Shown here piece after piece: positions 50,645-59,583 of a stretch of 64,000 nt of DNA. Every line of letters starts with the position of its first letter. Positions within the stretch are counted from its first letter, which is position 1. Both the position numbers and the translations under genes were made by a program. The stretch comes from Nitrosospira briensis C-128 (GTDB lineage Bacteria > Pseudomonadota > Gammaproteobacteria > Burkholderiales > Nitrosomonadaceae): NCBI RefSeq assembly GCF_000619905.2, contig NZ_CP012371.1, forward strand, positions 1,240,001 to 1,304,000, given 5' to 3'. The notes below the pieces were generated by a model, which was not told the DNA's origin, did no database searches, and saw nothing but the letters and a program-made list of their open reading frames with translations.

Positions 50645-50875
50645 CTGCACGTCACCCGTCACGTGATCCTCACCGTGCCCGACAGTTGATATATGGAATA
50701 ATAAGTTTTTTAATAACTCTGCAATTAAGAGGATTACAATACTTTCATATAGATAGCGATAGGCCGATTCTGCGAACGGCGGACACAAGGGTAGACACAA
50801 GAGCGGGCGATTAAAAGTTTAAAGGGGCAAATTTTTTCAGGCAAGCATAGTGGCTTGCTCTACTGGAACCATGCC

Positions 50876-51296
50876 ATGACCCAACAAACGCAATCAGACC
50901 AGCTTTGTATCAATGCGCTTCGCACCTTGCCGCTCGATGCGGTGCAGCAGTCAAACTCCGGCTGCCCCGGAACCCCGATGGGCGCGGCGCCAACCGCATA
51001 TTGCCTCTGGCAGCGCTTCCTTTGCTACGATCCATGCGACCCCGAATGGCTGAATCGCGGCCGCTTCGTGCTTTCGACCGACCATGCCTCGGCCTTGCTC
51101 TACAGCCCTCTCTATCTGACCGGTGTAAAAGCGGCGAATCCTCGTTATGACCAGGCTGCAGGCTGGCCGTCACGCTTGACGACCTCAAGCACTTCCGGCA
51201 GGTGGGAAGCCGCTGCACCGGCCACCTGAATGCGGCTGGACCCCCGGTATCAAAACCGCTACCGGCCCGCTCGGGCAGGGCGTGAAGGGACGCTAA
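50876..51296 (+). pseudogene. Transketolase remnant (frameshifted and truncated)
   Basis: The first ~90 codons read like the N-terminus of transketolase: [44 protein letters not shown] and [11 protein letters not shown]. After about 51150 the resemblance moves to a second frame ([19 protein letters not shown]) and then to a third (GIKTATGPLGQGVKGR, stop 51294-51296), showing two frameshifts. The remaining ~500 residues are absent; pgm follows 52 bases later. The thiamine-diphosphate-binding GPLGQG is the last recognisable piece. The gene is dead; a working copy presumably lies elsewhere. Confidence 0.85.
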
Positions 51297-51348
51297 AATT
51301 CCGGTTGACGCTCTTGCGTCGGTTACCGGCACAGTGAAGAGAGGCAAC

Positions 51349-53034
51349 ATGGCCGCTGAAAAAATTGCTGAAAAGATCAGTCCACTGGCAGGAAAACCTG
51401 CCCAACCGGCAATGTTGGTGGACGTACCCAAGCTTGTTACTGCTTATTACGCGCTGATTCCCGATTGGACGGTGCCGGTACAAAGGGTCGCATTCGGCAC
51501 CTCGGGACATCGCGGGTCTTCGCTGGAAGCAAGCTTCAATGAGTGGCACATCCTGTCTATCACTCAGGCGATTTGTCTGTATCGTCAACGGCAGCGCATC
51601 GATGGTCCACTATTCCTTGGTATCGACACGCATGCGCTTTCCGAGCCGGCATATGCCAGCGCACTTGAGGTATTGGCCGCGAATGGCGTTGAAGTCATGC
51701 TGGCAAAAAACGGCGAATATACGCCTACGCCCGCTGTGTCCCACGCCATACTGACGTATAACCGGGGACGGACGGACGGATTTGCGGATGGCATTGTCAT
51801 TACGCCTTCTCACAACCCGCCTGCGAGCGGCGGCTTTAAGTACAATCCGCCGCACGGTGGACCGGCGGGCGTTGAAATCACTGGCTGGATCGAATCCCGG
51901 TCCAATGAGTTCCTGGAAAAGAATCTGGCAGAAGTAAAAAGAATGCGCTTTGAAAGTGCATTGCGCGCCTCTACGACGCACCAGCATGACTTTCTCAACA
52001 CTTACGTGAACGATCTTCACAACGTAATCGATGTAGACGTCATACGCGGCGCGAATATCAGCATGGGAGTCGATCCGCTTGGCGGCGCCGGAATTCACTA
52101 CTGGGGTGCAATTGCGGACCACTATCGGCTCAATCTCGCGGTGGTGAACAACGTTGTCGATCCAACCTTCCGTTTCATGACAGTCGATTGGGACGGCAAA
52201 ATTCGCATGGACCCGTCGTCGCGCTACGCCATGCAAGGCCTGATCGATTTGAAGGATCGCTACGATATTGCATTCGCTTGTGATACTGACCATGATCGGC
52301 ATGGCATCGTAACCCGAAGCGCGGGCCTGCTGCCAGCAGACCATTATCTTTCGGTGGCTGTTTATTATTTGCTCCAGTATCGTCCAGAATGGGGTAACGG
52401 CATTGCGATAGGCAAAACAGTGGTGAGCAGCCAGATAATCGACAGGGTGACCGCGAAACTGGGCCGGAAACTTTACGAAGTCCCGGTCGGTTTCAAATGG
52501 TTTGCAAATGGGTTGTGCGATGGCTCGCTCGGTTTTTGCGGTGAGGAAAGCGCGGGCGCATCTTTCCTCCGCCTGGACGGCACCGTTTGGACAACGGACA
52601 AGGATGGAATCATCCCGGCGCTGCTATCGGCTGAGATCACCTCGCGCATGGGACGTGACCCCGGTGAGGTATACCGCCAGCTCGAAGAGGAATTCGGCCA
52701 TTCCGTCATTAAACGCATCGATGCACCCGCCACTCGGGAACAAAAAGGACTGCTGGCCAAACTTTCTCCAAAGCAGGTCCATTCCTCGGACCTGGCTGGT
52801 GAAAAGATAAGGGATATTCTCACCCAGGCGCCGGGGAATCATGCGCCTATCGGCGGCATCAAGGTTATCGCTGAAAGTGGATGGTTCGCGGCGCGCCCGT
52901 CCGGTACCGAAGATATCTTTAAAATTTATGCGGAAAGCTTCCGGGGAACGGATCACCTGCATCATATCGTGGAGGAGGCGCAGGCAATTGTCGGTGATGC
53001 GCTTGCTGCAGCGTCCCATGGTGAACCCGCCTGA
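51349..53034 (+). CDS. pgm: Phosphoglucomutase (alpha-D-glucose-specific)
   Basis: A 561-residue enzyme converting glucose-1-phosphate and glucose-6-phosphate, linking glycogen to central metabolism. Motifs: VAFGTSGHRGSSLEASFNE, the catalytic serine in VITPSHNPPASGGFKYNPP (about residue 155), the metal loop CDTDHDRHGIVT, the sugar loop GFCGEESAGASFLR, and the phosphate loop ARPSGTEDIFKIYAESF. ATG 51349 is preceded by GAGAGG; an in-frame GTG at 51334 is less likely. It is intact, although flanked on both sides by gene remnants. Confidence 0.95.
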   Translation: MAAEKIAEKISPLAGKPAQPAMLVDVPKLVTAYYALIPDWTVPVQRVAFGTSGHRGSSLEASFNEWHILSITQAICLYRQRQRIDGPLFLGIDTHALSEPAYASALEVLAANGVEVMLAKNGEYTPTPAVSHAILTYNRGRTDGFADGIVITPSHNPPASGGFKYNPPHGGPAGVEITGWIESRSNEFLEKNLAEVKRMRFESALRASTTHQHDFLNTYVNDLHNVIDVDVIRGANISMGVDPLGGAGIHYWGAIADHYRLNLAVVNNVVDPTFRFMTVDWDGKIRMDPSSRYAMQGLIDLKDRYDIAFACDTDHDRHGIVTRSAGLLPADHYLSVAVYYLLQYRPEWGNGIAIGKTVVSSQIIDRVTAKLGRKLYEVPVGFKWFANGLCDGSLGFCGEESAGASFLRLDGTVWTTDKDGIIPALLSAEITSRMGRDPGEVYRQLEEEFGHSVIKRIDAPATREQKGLLAKLSPKQVHSSDLAGEKIRDILTQAPGNHAPIGGIKVIAESGWFAARPSGTEDIFKIYAESFRGTDHLHHIVEEAQAIVGDALAAASHGEPA

Positions 53035-53254
53035 GACATTAATGAAGTAATTCGATTCCAGCCACTTTATCACCTTGGTTCAGCCGGAGGAGGAACTTAA
53101 ATGGAAGTTGCTTGCTTGGTTCAGGCGTGTTCCCCCGGAAATGCGGATGTAGAGAGGGATCGAAAATGTTTTGCTGAAATCCTGCTTCTGGTGGAGAAAG
53201 TAACTATTCCCGCTGCTCCCCAGCACCTCAATCCCAAATCGTGGCGGCAACGAT

Positions 53255-53512
53255 ATGGCTTCCGGTTCACCGAAAACGAAACTCGTCATTTACTTGGCTA
53301 TCATAGGCAATCTTGCGATCGCCTTGATGAAATTCCTGGCTGCGGCGCATACCGGCAGTTCGGCCATGCTGTCCGAAAGCATTCATTCCACGGTCTACAC
53401 CGACAATCAACTATTGCTGCTCCTGGGCGTCAATCGCAGCCATCAGCCAACGGATTCCCGGTACCCCTATGGATATGGCAAAGAACTTTACTTCTGGAGC
53501 CTGACGAGGTAG
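53255..53512 (+). pseudogene. Cation diffusion facilitator remnant (first ~85 residues only)
   Basis: The frame starts like a CDF-family metal exporter: LVIYLAIIGNLAIALMKFLA (first transmembrane segment), GSSAMLSESIHSTVYTDNQ (second, normally with a D-x3-D metal site in SLVDTGNQ-like form), then RYPYGYGKELYFWS, and stops after LTR. Roughly 200-250 residues, including four transmembrane segments and the cytoplasmic domain, are missing. The stretch 53035-53254 upstream carries nothing else recognisable. Almost certainly non-functional. Confidence 0.82.
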
Positions 53513-53619
53513 CCCCGACGGCGCAATGAAAATCGAAAGGCGCAGGCGGAAGATATGCCATACGTTCGAACCAACTTAGCGTGCACGGAATTCGATTCTT
53601 AACTGCAAGGAGGATCAAG

Positions 53620-54639
53620 ATGCAAATCGGGATGATCGGACTAGGACGTATGGGTATCAACATGGCGGCGCGCCTGATACAAGCCGGAAGTGAATGCGTG
53701 GTTTACGACCCTCGCACCGAAGCTGTCCAGGAACTGGGGCAGAAAGGCGCCATCGGAGCGGACTCGCTGGAAGATTTGGTCGCTCGTCTGGCCAAGCCGC
53801 GCGTGGTGTGGTTAATGGTGCCTGCAGCCGCGGTTGATGCGATTCTTTCAAAACTGGTACCTCTTGTAGAAGCGAACGACATTATCATCGACGGCGGCAA
53901 TTCCTATTACCACGACGATATCAGACGTGGCGCCGAACTACGGTCCAAGGGGATTCATTACGTCGACGTGGGAACAAGCGGGGGCGTTGCGGGCCGTGAG
54001 CGCGGATACTGCCTGATGATCGGCGGGGAAAACCGGATTGTCGAGCATCTCGATCCGATCTTTGCCGCACTGGCGCCCGGGATCGGGGCAGCGCCACGTA
54101 CCTTCGGCCGCAACAGAACCGGCAGCACCGCCGAGCAAGGCTATCTTCACTGTGGACCGTACGGTGCCGGTCATTTCGTCAAGATGGTCCATAACGGCAT
54201 TGAATATGGCCTGATGGCGGCCTACGCCGAAGGCCTGAATATTCTGCACAGCGCCAACGCCGGCAAGGCGACACACGATACAGATGCTGAAACGGCACCG
54301 ATGCGCAATCCTGAATTCTACCAGTATGAGCTGGATCTTCCAGAAATCGCGGAGGTCTGGCGTCGTGGCAGCGTTGTGGCGTCGTGGCTGCTCGATCTGA
54401 CAGCGGAGGCTTTGATCGAGGACGCAGATCTCACCAAATTTTCGGGACGCGTGTCGGATTCGGGAGAGGGACGCTGGACCACGCTGGCGGCCGTTGACGA
54501 GGGTGTGCCGGTACCGGTAATCGCTGCGGCGCTTTTCAGCCGTTTTGAATCCCGCGGCAATGCCGATTATGCCGACCGGCTGCTCTCGGCGATGCGAAAG
54601 CGGTTTGGCGGACACGACGAAAAAAAAGGGACGAGCTGA
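53620..54639 (+). CDS. gnd: 6-phosphogluconate dehydrogenase, decarboxylating (short form)
   Basis: A 339-residue enzyme oxidising 6-phosphogluconate to ribulose-5-phosphate. Nucleotide loop MQIGMIGLGRMGINMAARL, substrate motifs IIIDGGNSYYHDDIRRGAEL and DVGTSGGVAGRERGYCLMIGG, and the catalytic lysine region GAGHFVKMVHNGIEYGLM. It belongs to the ~300-340-residue group, not the ~470-residue E. coli type; this group often prefers NAD, but cofactor use cannot be read with confidence. AAGGAGGATCAAG precedes the ATG. It is followed after one base by zwf. Confidence 0.94.
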   Translation: MQIGMIGLGRMGINMAARLIQAGSECVVYDPRTEAVQELGQKGAIGADSLEDLVARLAKPRVVWLMVPAAAVDAILSKLVPLVEANDIIIDGGNSYYHDDIRRGAELRSKGIHYVDVGTSGGVAGRERGYCLMIGGENRIVEHLDPIFAALAPGIGAAPRTFGRNRTGSTAEQGYLHCGPYGAGHFVKMVHNGIEYGLMAAYAEGLNILHSANAGKATHDTDAETAPMRNPEFYQYELDLPEIAEVWRRGSVVASWLLDLTAEALIEDADLTKFSGRVSDSGEGRWTTLAAVDEGVPVPVIAAALFSRFESRGNADYADRLLSAMRKRFGGHDEKKGTS

Positions 54640-54640
54640 G

Positions 54641-56059
54641 ATGGACGGGGGAAATAAGCCAAACGACGGAGAAGCTGCGTCCGATGCGCTGGTGCTGTTC
54701 GGCGTGACGGGTGACCTTGCATACAAGAAGATTTTTCCGGCGCTTTATGCGATGGTAAAGCAGGGCTCCCTGGATGTACCCGTCATCGGCGTGGCCTCGT
54801 CGCCATTGGATATCGCCCAGCTTCGCGGCAGGGTAGCGGAAGCTGTAAAACAGTCCGGAAAGATCGATGACCAGCCTGCGCTTGATCGTCTTCTTTCGTT
54901 GTTCCGATACGTTTCCGGCGATTACAATAATCCGGAAACTTTCAAAGTACTCAAGCAGGCGCTGGGAAGTGCCAAGCGGCCGGCGCATTACCTCGCCATA
55001 CCCCCTTCTCTTTTCGCTACCGTTATAAAAAGCCTGGGTGCCGCTGGCCTGGCCGATGGTGCCAGAGTCATCGTCGAGAAGCCGTTTGGACGTGACCTCG
55101 CCTCTGCACGCGAGCTCAACCGCACCGCGCGCGGAGCATTTTCGGAAAACTCCATTTTCCGCATCGACCATTTCCTGGGAAAGGAGGCGATAATGAATAT
55201 CCTCTACTTCCGCTTCGCCAACTCGTTCCTGGAACCGATCTGGAACCGGAACTATATAGGCGGTATCCAGATAACGCTGGCCGAGGATTTTGGCGTAGAG
55301 GGACGCGGAGGGTTTTATGAATCCGCGGGTTGCCTGCGCGACGTGGTTCAAAACCATATTTTCCAGATCATTGCGCTGCTTGCCATGGAACCGCCAACAT
55401 ATAGGGGCTTCGGTGCGGTTCAAGGCGAAAAAGCGAATGTGTTCCGCGCAATGCGGCCGTTGAGCCCGGATGACCTGGTGCGGGGTCAATATGCCGGTTA
55501 TCGCGAGGAAGCGGACGTAGCAAAAAACTCGGATGTCGAAACATTTTGCGCTTTGCGTCTATTTATCGACTCCTGGCGCTGGGGTGGGGTCCCCTGGTAT
55601 TTGCGCTCAGGCAAATTTCTCGCCAAAACAGTCACGGAAGTTCTTGTCCAGCTAAAACCCCCGCCGCAGGCACTTTTTGCCGACTCGATACCTGACCTTC
55701 GAACTTGCGGCGCCAACTACCTGCGCTTCCAGCTTTCCCCTGTTTCCACCATCGCTATCGCTGCACGCGTCAAACGTGCGGGAAAAGAGTTTATTGGCGA
55801 TGAGCGAGAGCTCTGCCTGGTCGAAGAACATTTTGGACAGGAATTGCCTTACGAACGGCTGTTACATGACGCCATGAGAGGCGACGGAGCGTTGTTCACG
55901 CGGGAGGATGCAGTAGAGACCGCCTGGGCAACGCTCGATAATGTCCTGAAGGTACATCATCCAGTCATTCCCTACGCACGTGGAAGCTGGGGACCCGAAG
56001 CCGCGGATACATTGATGGCGCCCGATAATTGCTGGCACAACCCGAAGTCGGGAATCTGA
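54641..56059 (+). CDS. zwf: Glucose-6-phosphate 1-dehydrogenase
   Basis: A 472-residue enzyme, first step of the oxidative pentose-phosphate pathway. The nucleotide loop is LVLFGVTGDLAYKKIFPALY, the catalytic region FRIDHFLGKEAIMNILYFRF, and ARVIVEKPFGRDLASAREL and VPWYLRSGKFLAKTVTEV are further signatures. The start at 54641, one base after the gnd stop, gives a normal N-terminus; the longer frame overlaps gnd. No 6-phosphogluconolactonase gene lies beside it. The gnd-zwf pair is surely co-transcribed. Confidence 0.95.
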   Translation: MDGGNKPNDGEAASDALVLFGVTGDLAYKKIFPALYAMVKQGSLDVPVIGVASSPLDIAQLRGRVAEAVKQSGKIDDQPALDRLLSLFRYVSGDYNNPETFKVLKQALGSAKRPAHYLAIPPSLFATVIKSLGAAGLADGARVIVEKPFGRDLASARELNRTARGAFSENSIFRIDHFLGKEAIMNILYFRFANSFLEPIWNRNYIGGIQITLAEDFGVEGRGGFYESAGCLRDVVQNHIFQIIALLAMEPPTYRGFGAVQGEKANVFRAMRPLSPDDLVRGQYAGYREEADVAKNSDVETFCALRLFIDSWRWGGVPWYLRSGKFLAKTVTEVLVQLKPPPQALFADSIPDLRTCGANYLRFQLSPVSTIAIAARVKRAGKEFIGDERELCLVEEHFGQELPYERLLHDAMRGDGALFTREDAVETAWATLDNVLKVHHPVIPYARGSWGPEAADTLMAPDNCWHNPKSGI

Positions 56060-56246
56060 TATGAAACAAGCAACCAAGCCCTTCGGCGGCGACAAGCGGC
56101 TAATACCTAAGCACTAAGCAAGTAGGGTTAACGCATTCTTAACATTTAGGCGACGGTTTTTTCACACCGGGCATGTTATTTTCAAATCGCATAACGTCAT
56201 ACCCATGCCCTTCATTTCAAGCATCACACTTTTGAGGACACTAACC

Positions 56247-57116
56247 ATGAATGCACCATCGACTCGGTTACTACCACTGGCATCGATTGTTTCCGCCCTT
56301 TTCCTGTACGGCCTGCCTGCTGCGCATGCAGCTTCGTCACTGGCGGAGAACCTGGCTAAAATGGAAGCGCAAAGCCCCATTGACATCACTGCCGCGGACA
56401 CAAAATTCGAGAAACTATCGCCGATGCAATTTAACTTGAGCTCCGACACCACATTGAGCGTCATTAATAACGGTTCGCCTGGCACAGAAAAAACTGCCGC
56501 CAGAGCCAATGTCGTCGCGGGCGCCGGATCGGTAACCGTTGATGGAGATACCTATCAATTAGCCCAGTTCCACTTCCATACACCTGCAGAGCATCTGGAA
56601 AATGGCAAGGTATTCCCGATGGAAATGCATCTGGTATTTGAAGACGCAAGGAACAACATCCTCGTCGTCGGCAGATGGATCGAGGTAGGTGCGTCCAATG
56701 CCGCGCTTGAACCCATTTTTTCCGATTTGCCCAAGACCACGACGCAGACGCACGTTTTCAACCACTTTGATCTGAACGCCCTCCTGCCGACCAACATGGA
56801 ATCTTTCCGCTATGATGGCTCGCTGACGACGCCCCCTTTCTCCGAGGGTGTGAAATGGATCGATCTCGCTCAGCCGCTGCAAATGTCCGCGGCTGAAATC
56901 AATGCGTATAGTTCGCTTTTCCCGAATGGCGATGCGCGCGAGATTCAGGATCTTAACGGGCGCATCGTGCTCACGGATGTACCGGGCTTCGCCGCCGCGG
57001 TTCCCGAGCCGGAAACCTATGCCATGCTGCTGGTTGGGCTGGGGCTGATAGGCTTTGTCGCAAACCGCAAAAATAAGGGCCTGGGCAAACCAGGGCTTGT
57101 CGGGTCTATTGCGTAA
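56247..57116 (+). CDS. Alpha-carbonic anhydrase with PEP-CTERM sorting signal
   Basis: A 289-residue exported enzyme interconverting CO2 and bicarbonate. The signal peptide covers residues 1-28 (ending PAAHA). The alpha-CA domain spans ~35-245: QSPIDI, zinc ligands in LAQFHFHTPAEH and MEMHLVFED, and SLTTPPFSEGVKW. Residues ~253-278 are a PEP-CTERM signal: VPEPETYAMLL, a hydrophobic segment, then basic NRKNK. Exosortase would process this, so the enzyme is probably released or anchored at the cell surface. ATG 56247 follows GAGGACACTAACC; the longer frame from 56205 was rejected. It is the only PEP-CTERM protein seen here. Confidence 0.92.
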   Translation: MNAPSTRLLPLASIVSALFLYGLPAAHAASSLAENLAKMEAQSPIDITAADTKFEKLSPMQFNLSSDTTLSVINNGSPGTEKTAARANVVAGAGSVTVDGDTYQLAQFHFHTPAEHLENGKVFPMEMHLVFEDARNNILVVGRWIEVGASNAALEPIFSDLPKTTTQTHVFNHFDLNALLPTNMESFRYDGSLTTPPFSEGVKWIDLAQPLQMSAAEINAYSSLFPNGDAREIQDLNGRIVLTDVPGFAAAVPEPETYAMLLVGLGLIGFVANRKNKGLGKPGLVGSIA

Positions 57117-57507
57117 GCGCCCGAAGCCGGTTAAATACTATATGCGTCCACCATCACATGATGGTGGACTGCCAACCTTCTTCCATTCCAATTTCCTGCT
57201 GATAATCTGATTTTTGCACTAACCCGGAACGCACGACTTTGTTCGTCACCCAGACCTTCTCGTCTTCTTTTCCTGTTTATCTTTGAATCTTTCGTCCATG
57301 TCAGGAAGCAGGAACGCGTCAAGCATTCCAGGTGGACCCGAATGCTCCTCTCCGGTCCAACCCCTGCATTCACCAGTTGTTCATTGCGGCGTTATGGAGC
57401 AAATTTTATGAACGTGAGGCTGCCGGTTGGGTCTACTTGCGTTAAGATTCGAGAAACAGGAGTAGTATTTCATTTTCGTCATCTTCCGACCTGAATAAAA
57501 GGAACCT
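57117..57507. other. 391-base gap after the carbonic anhydrase gene, with a hairpin
   Basis: A perfect 11-base inverted repeat gtccaccatca / tgatggtggac (57146-57169) with a two-base loop lies 30 bases after the stop, probably a transcription end or mRNA-stabilising structure though without a T-run. The rest has no recognisable gene; the promoter of the following secreted-protein gene should lie near 57400-57490. Confidence 0.55.
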
Positions 57508-57963
57508 ATGAAACATTCTTTCATTCTGAAAAATCCCGCAACCCGGTCTTTAATAATTGCCGGGATTCTGATTCTCGGCATGGTCGGGATGTCCCATGCA
57601 CAGACCGCACAGACGGATATGGCCGCACAAGGTGGAGCCCATTTGCTCGCGCAGGCTGGCTCAAGCGCCGGGCAGCCAGCTTCCGGCTGGCAAGACCCTG
57701 TAACAGGCCAGGCTGCCGCTCCCGGGAATAATACTGCTGCGCCTGCTCAGGCTGCACCTGCCCAGGCTGCGTCGAGCCAAACAGATTCTTCATCAGGCTG
57801 GTCAGCAGCCGGGCAACAGACATCTGACTCGTGCCAGCACGCCACTCCCGAGCAGGAAAGTTTTCTCTGCAAGGTCGTGCGTATCCTGTATCGGGCTGAG
57901 TCGCCGCGCGGACCTAACCGCGACATGGACGAAAACGTCTCGGTTGGCGGTGCTGGCGGTTGA
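57508..57963 (+). CDS. Small secreted protein A of a tandem paralogous pair
   Basis: Unrecognised family. A 151-residue protein with a clear signal peptide (residues 1-31, MKHSFILKNPATR... ending MSHA). The mature part is Gln/Ala/Ser-rich to about residue 105, with repeats of AQAAPAQAA type, then a compact tail with two cysteines (SDSC, FLCK) and the segment VVRILYRAESPRGPNRDMD ending ENVSVGGAGG. The tail matches that of the next gene. AGGAACCT precedes the ATG. It is probably periplasmic or secreted; the function is unknown. Confidence 0.8.
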   Translation: MKHSFILKNPATRSLIIAGILILGMVGMSHAQTAQTDMAAQGGAHLLAQAGSSAGQPASGWQDPVTGQAAAPGNNTAAPAQAAPAQAASSQTDSSSGWSAAGQQTSDSCQHATPEQESFLCKVVRILYRAESPRGPNRDMDENVSVGGAGG

Positions 57964-58013
57964 TTTTGCGGTCAGGGGATATCGGGCACGTTGACGAATA
58001 ATGGAGAACTGAC

Positions 58014-58397
58014 ATAAAACATATTTTTTGCGCAAGAAAAAATGCAGCGGTTCGCTATATGTTGGTTGCTGCTATCACGATTCTCCTTCCAATAAATCCG
58101 CTTCAGGCGCAGACGGGTGGAGAGCCTTCCGCGTCCCAGGAAGAGAAAGGCAAGGTCACCTGTCAGGACGTTCCGCCGCCAGGAAGCAGAAATTCGACAC
58201 CCGTGGAGAATGCGCCTGATCAGGCAAACGCAACAAGCAAGACCTGTGAAGAGCAGGCAGCCACGAGCTGGGCTACGCCGCCGAAGGAAAGCCTGCTTAA
58301 AAAAATTCTAAGAGTTCTCTACGGACCTAATACGCCTCCCGGCCCGAACACCGACGTGGATACGAATATTTCAGCGGGAGGAGCGGCGGGAGGGTAA
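58014..58397 (+). CDS. Small secreted protein B of the tandem pair, probable ATA start
   Basis: Unrecognised family, paralogue of the preceding gene. The C-terminal part (ESLLKKILRVLYGPNTPPGP, then NTDVDTNISAGGAAGG) aligns with that of protein A. If translation starts at ATA 58014, six bases after GGAGA, the N-terminus IKHIFCARKNAAVRYML aligns with protein A's signal peptide MKHSFILKNPATRSLII. The first ATG, 58059, lacks a ribosome-binding site and would remove the positively charged n-region of the signal peptide. Cleavage is likely after LQA (~residue 32). The mature part has two cysteines. About 127 residues. Confidence 0.7.
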   Translation: MKHIFCARKNAAVRYMLVAAITILLPINPLQAQTGGEPSASQEEKGKVTCQDVPPPGSRNSTPVENAPDQANATSKTCEEQAATSWATPPKESLLKKILRVLYGPNTPPGPNTDVDTNISAGGAAGG

Positions 58398-58672
58398 TTC
58401 CTCCTGGGTAAGTTTGCAACTTGCAAAAACGGGATGAGATACCATGCTTCGAGGCGGGTACGTTGCAACGAGGCATCGCGAGGCGGAGGGCAGCGAAGGC
58501 TCCGGTTGGAAATTGCTACTAAAGCCATGCAATGATTAGTCGGTGGAAATTTCGGAGCACCGTCTCCCATCTTGTGCATGTTCAACAATCGAGTTATAGA
58601 GCAAAGTTGGCTGACAGCGAAAGCGCAGTACGCCGCCGCCTGCAGCGGCAGCAGAACAAATTTCCATTATTT

Positions 58673-59074
58673 TTATTCCTTCAGCGTCGTGACTTCATCG
58701 ATCTTATTGTCCTGATCGTATGAAACCTCGTATGCCATCTCGTCGCCGCTGAAGATTGCTTCCGCAGGGGTACCGACAACCTCCCACAACCCGAATGTTG
58801 CTACATCGGCAGCGCCATGAACTAGCGCCCTGCCAGCTTTTGCTCCCGTGCTGTAGCCTTGAACGAACTTGAAAATTTCGTATTTCCTTCCGCTTCGCGT
58901 TTCTGACACGGCGGGCGCGCCAAATTCGCCAAGAAGCACGCTTCTGGGCGTTCCTACTCTGAACAAATCCACATTCTTCTTGTCCGGCTGGTCAATCGCC
59001 ATGAACACGGAGCATCCGGAACTAAAAAGCAACAGCGCCGCAAAAAGAAATCTTGCCAGATGTTTGTACATCAT
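58673..59074 (-). CDS. Putative lipoprotein, uncharacterised
   Basis: A 133-residue protein with a lipoprotein signal: hydrophobic FLFAALLLFSSGC puts the lipidated cysteine near residue 21. The mature part has VGTPRSVLLGEFGAPAVSE and KYEIFKFVQG, a distant resemblance to small BamE-like folds, then a Gly/Ala-rich GRALVHGAADVATFGLWEVV that may be membrane-associated. Family not recognised with certainty. The start is at 59074 (or the second ATG, 59071). It faces the secreted-protein pair tail to tail. Confidence 0.7.
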   Translation of the reverse strand: MMYKHLARFLFAALLLFSSGCSVFMAIDQPDKKNVDLFRVGTPRSVLLGEFGAPAVSETRSGRKYEIFKFVQGYSTGAKAGRALVHGAADVATFGLWEVVGTPAEAIFSGDEMAYEVSYDQDNKIDEVTTLKE

Positions 59075-59583
59075 GTCTCAAATTCTCAATGGTCGACCCC
59101 GCGTTCTGCACTCGCCAATTCCAGACTGCGTGCCTGCGATCCGGTAATAATGCAGCTTGCGGCAAAGTATAAGGCTGGGTTTGAATGGGAGTTTTTCACG
59201 GTAAGCCGAAGTTTATGTGGTCGCTTGTAAAGCGTGCCAAGCACGACATAGACCTGTTAATGCAAACCGGTGATAACGATCATATCACCGTAAATTTACC
59301 CGCTACACACTAAACCTTCCAGGATACGATAACCACTAATGAATAGTGGTTTTGCATAATATCTTGACTAACTCTTCAGTTCTATTTACCATTCCTCACG
59401 CATTTTTCACATTCCCGTAACGTTTTTTTCATGGGCACGGTGTTATTTTCGACTCGGCAAGAATTCCAAAAAAAATCACAATCAACTGAGCGATTACCAT
59501 GGCGGACATAGTTTCCAAATAAGATATGAACATCTTTTGAATCTTCAAGTCTTCGCTGTTCAACTTTGATATCGGGAGTATCT
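59075..59583. other. 509-base upstream region of the porin gene
   Basis: A+T-rich region between the divergent lipoprotein and porin genes, with no gene. Two inverted repeats are notable: ggtgata / tatcacc around 59270-59290 and aaccacta / tagtggtt at 59331-59351, either of which could be an operator or transcript hairpin. A T-run follows the second. The porin promoter probably lies in 59350-59500; boxes were not assigned. Confidence 0.45.

Noticed and set aside
51610-52344. 244-codon frame antisense to pgm
   Set aside because: No recognisable domain; pgm is complete on the other strand.
53101-53529. 142-codon frame with a strong GGAGGAGGAA ribosome-binding site before the cation-efflux remnant
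   Set aside because: The protein resembles nothing and its second half overlaps the CDF remnant in another frame. The ribosome-binding site may be a relic of a lost gene.
56156-59450. Similar T-run plus TTATTTTC motifs upstream of the carbonic anhydrase (56156-56183) and the porin (59422-59450), considered as a shared promoter
   Set aside because: The middle 13 bases match at only about four positions and the distances to the starts differ, so similarity rests on A+T-rich tracts.
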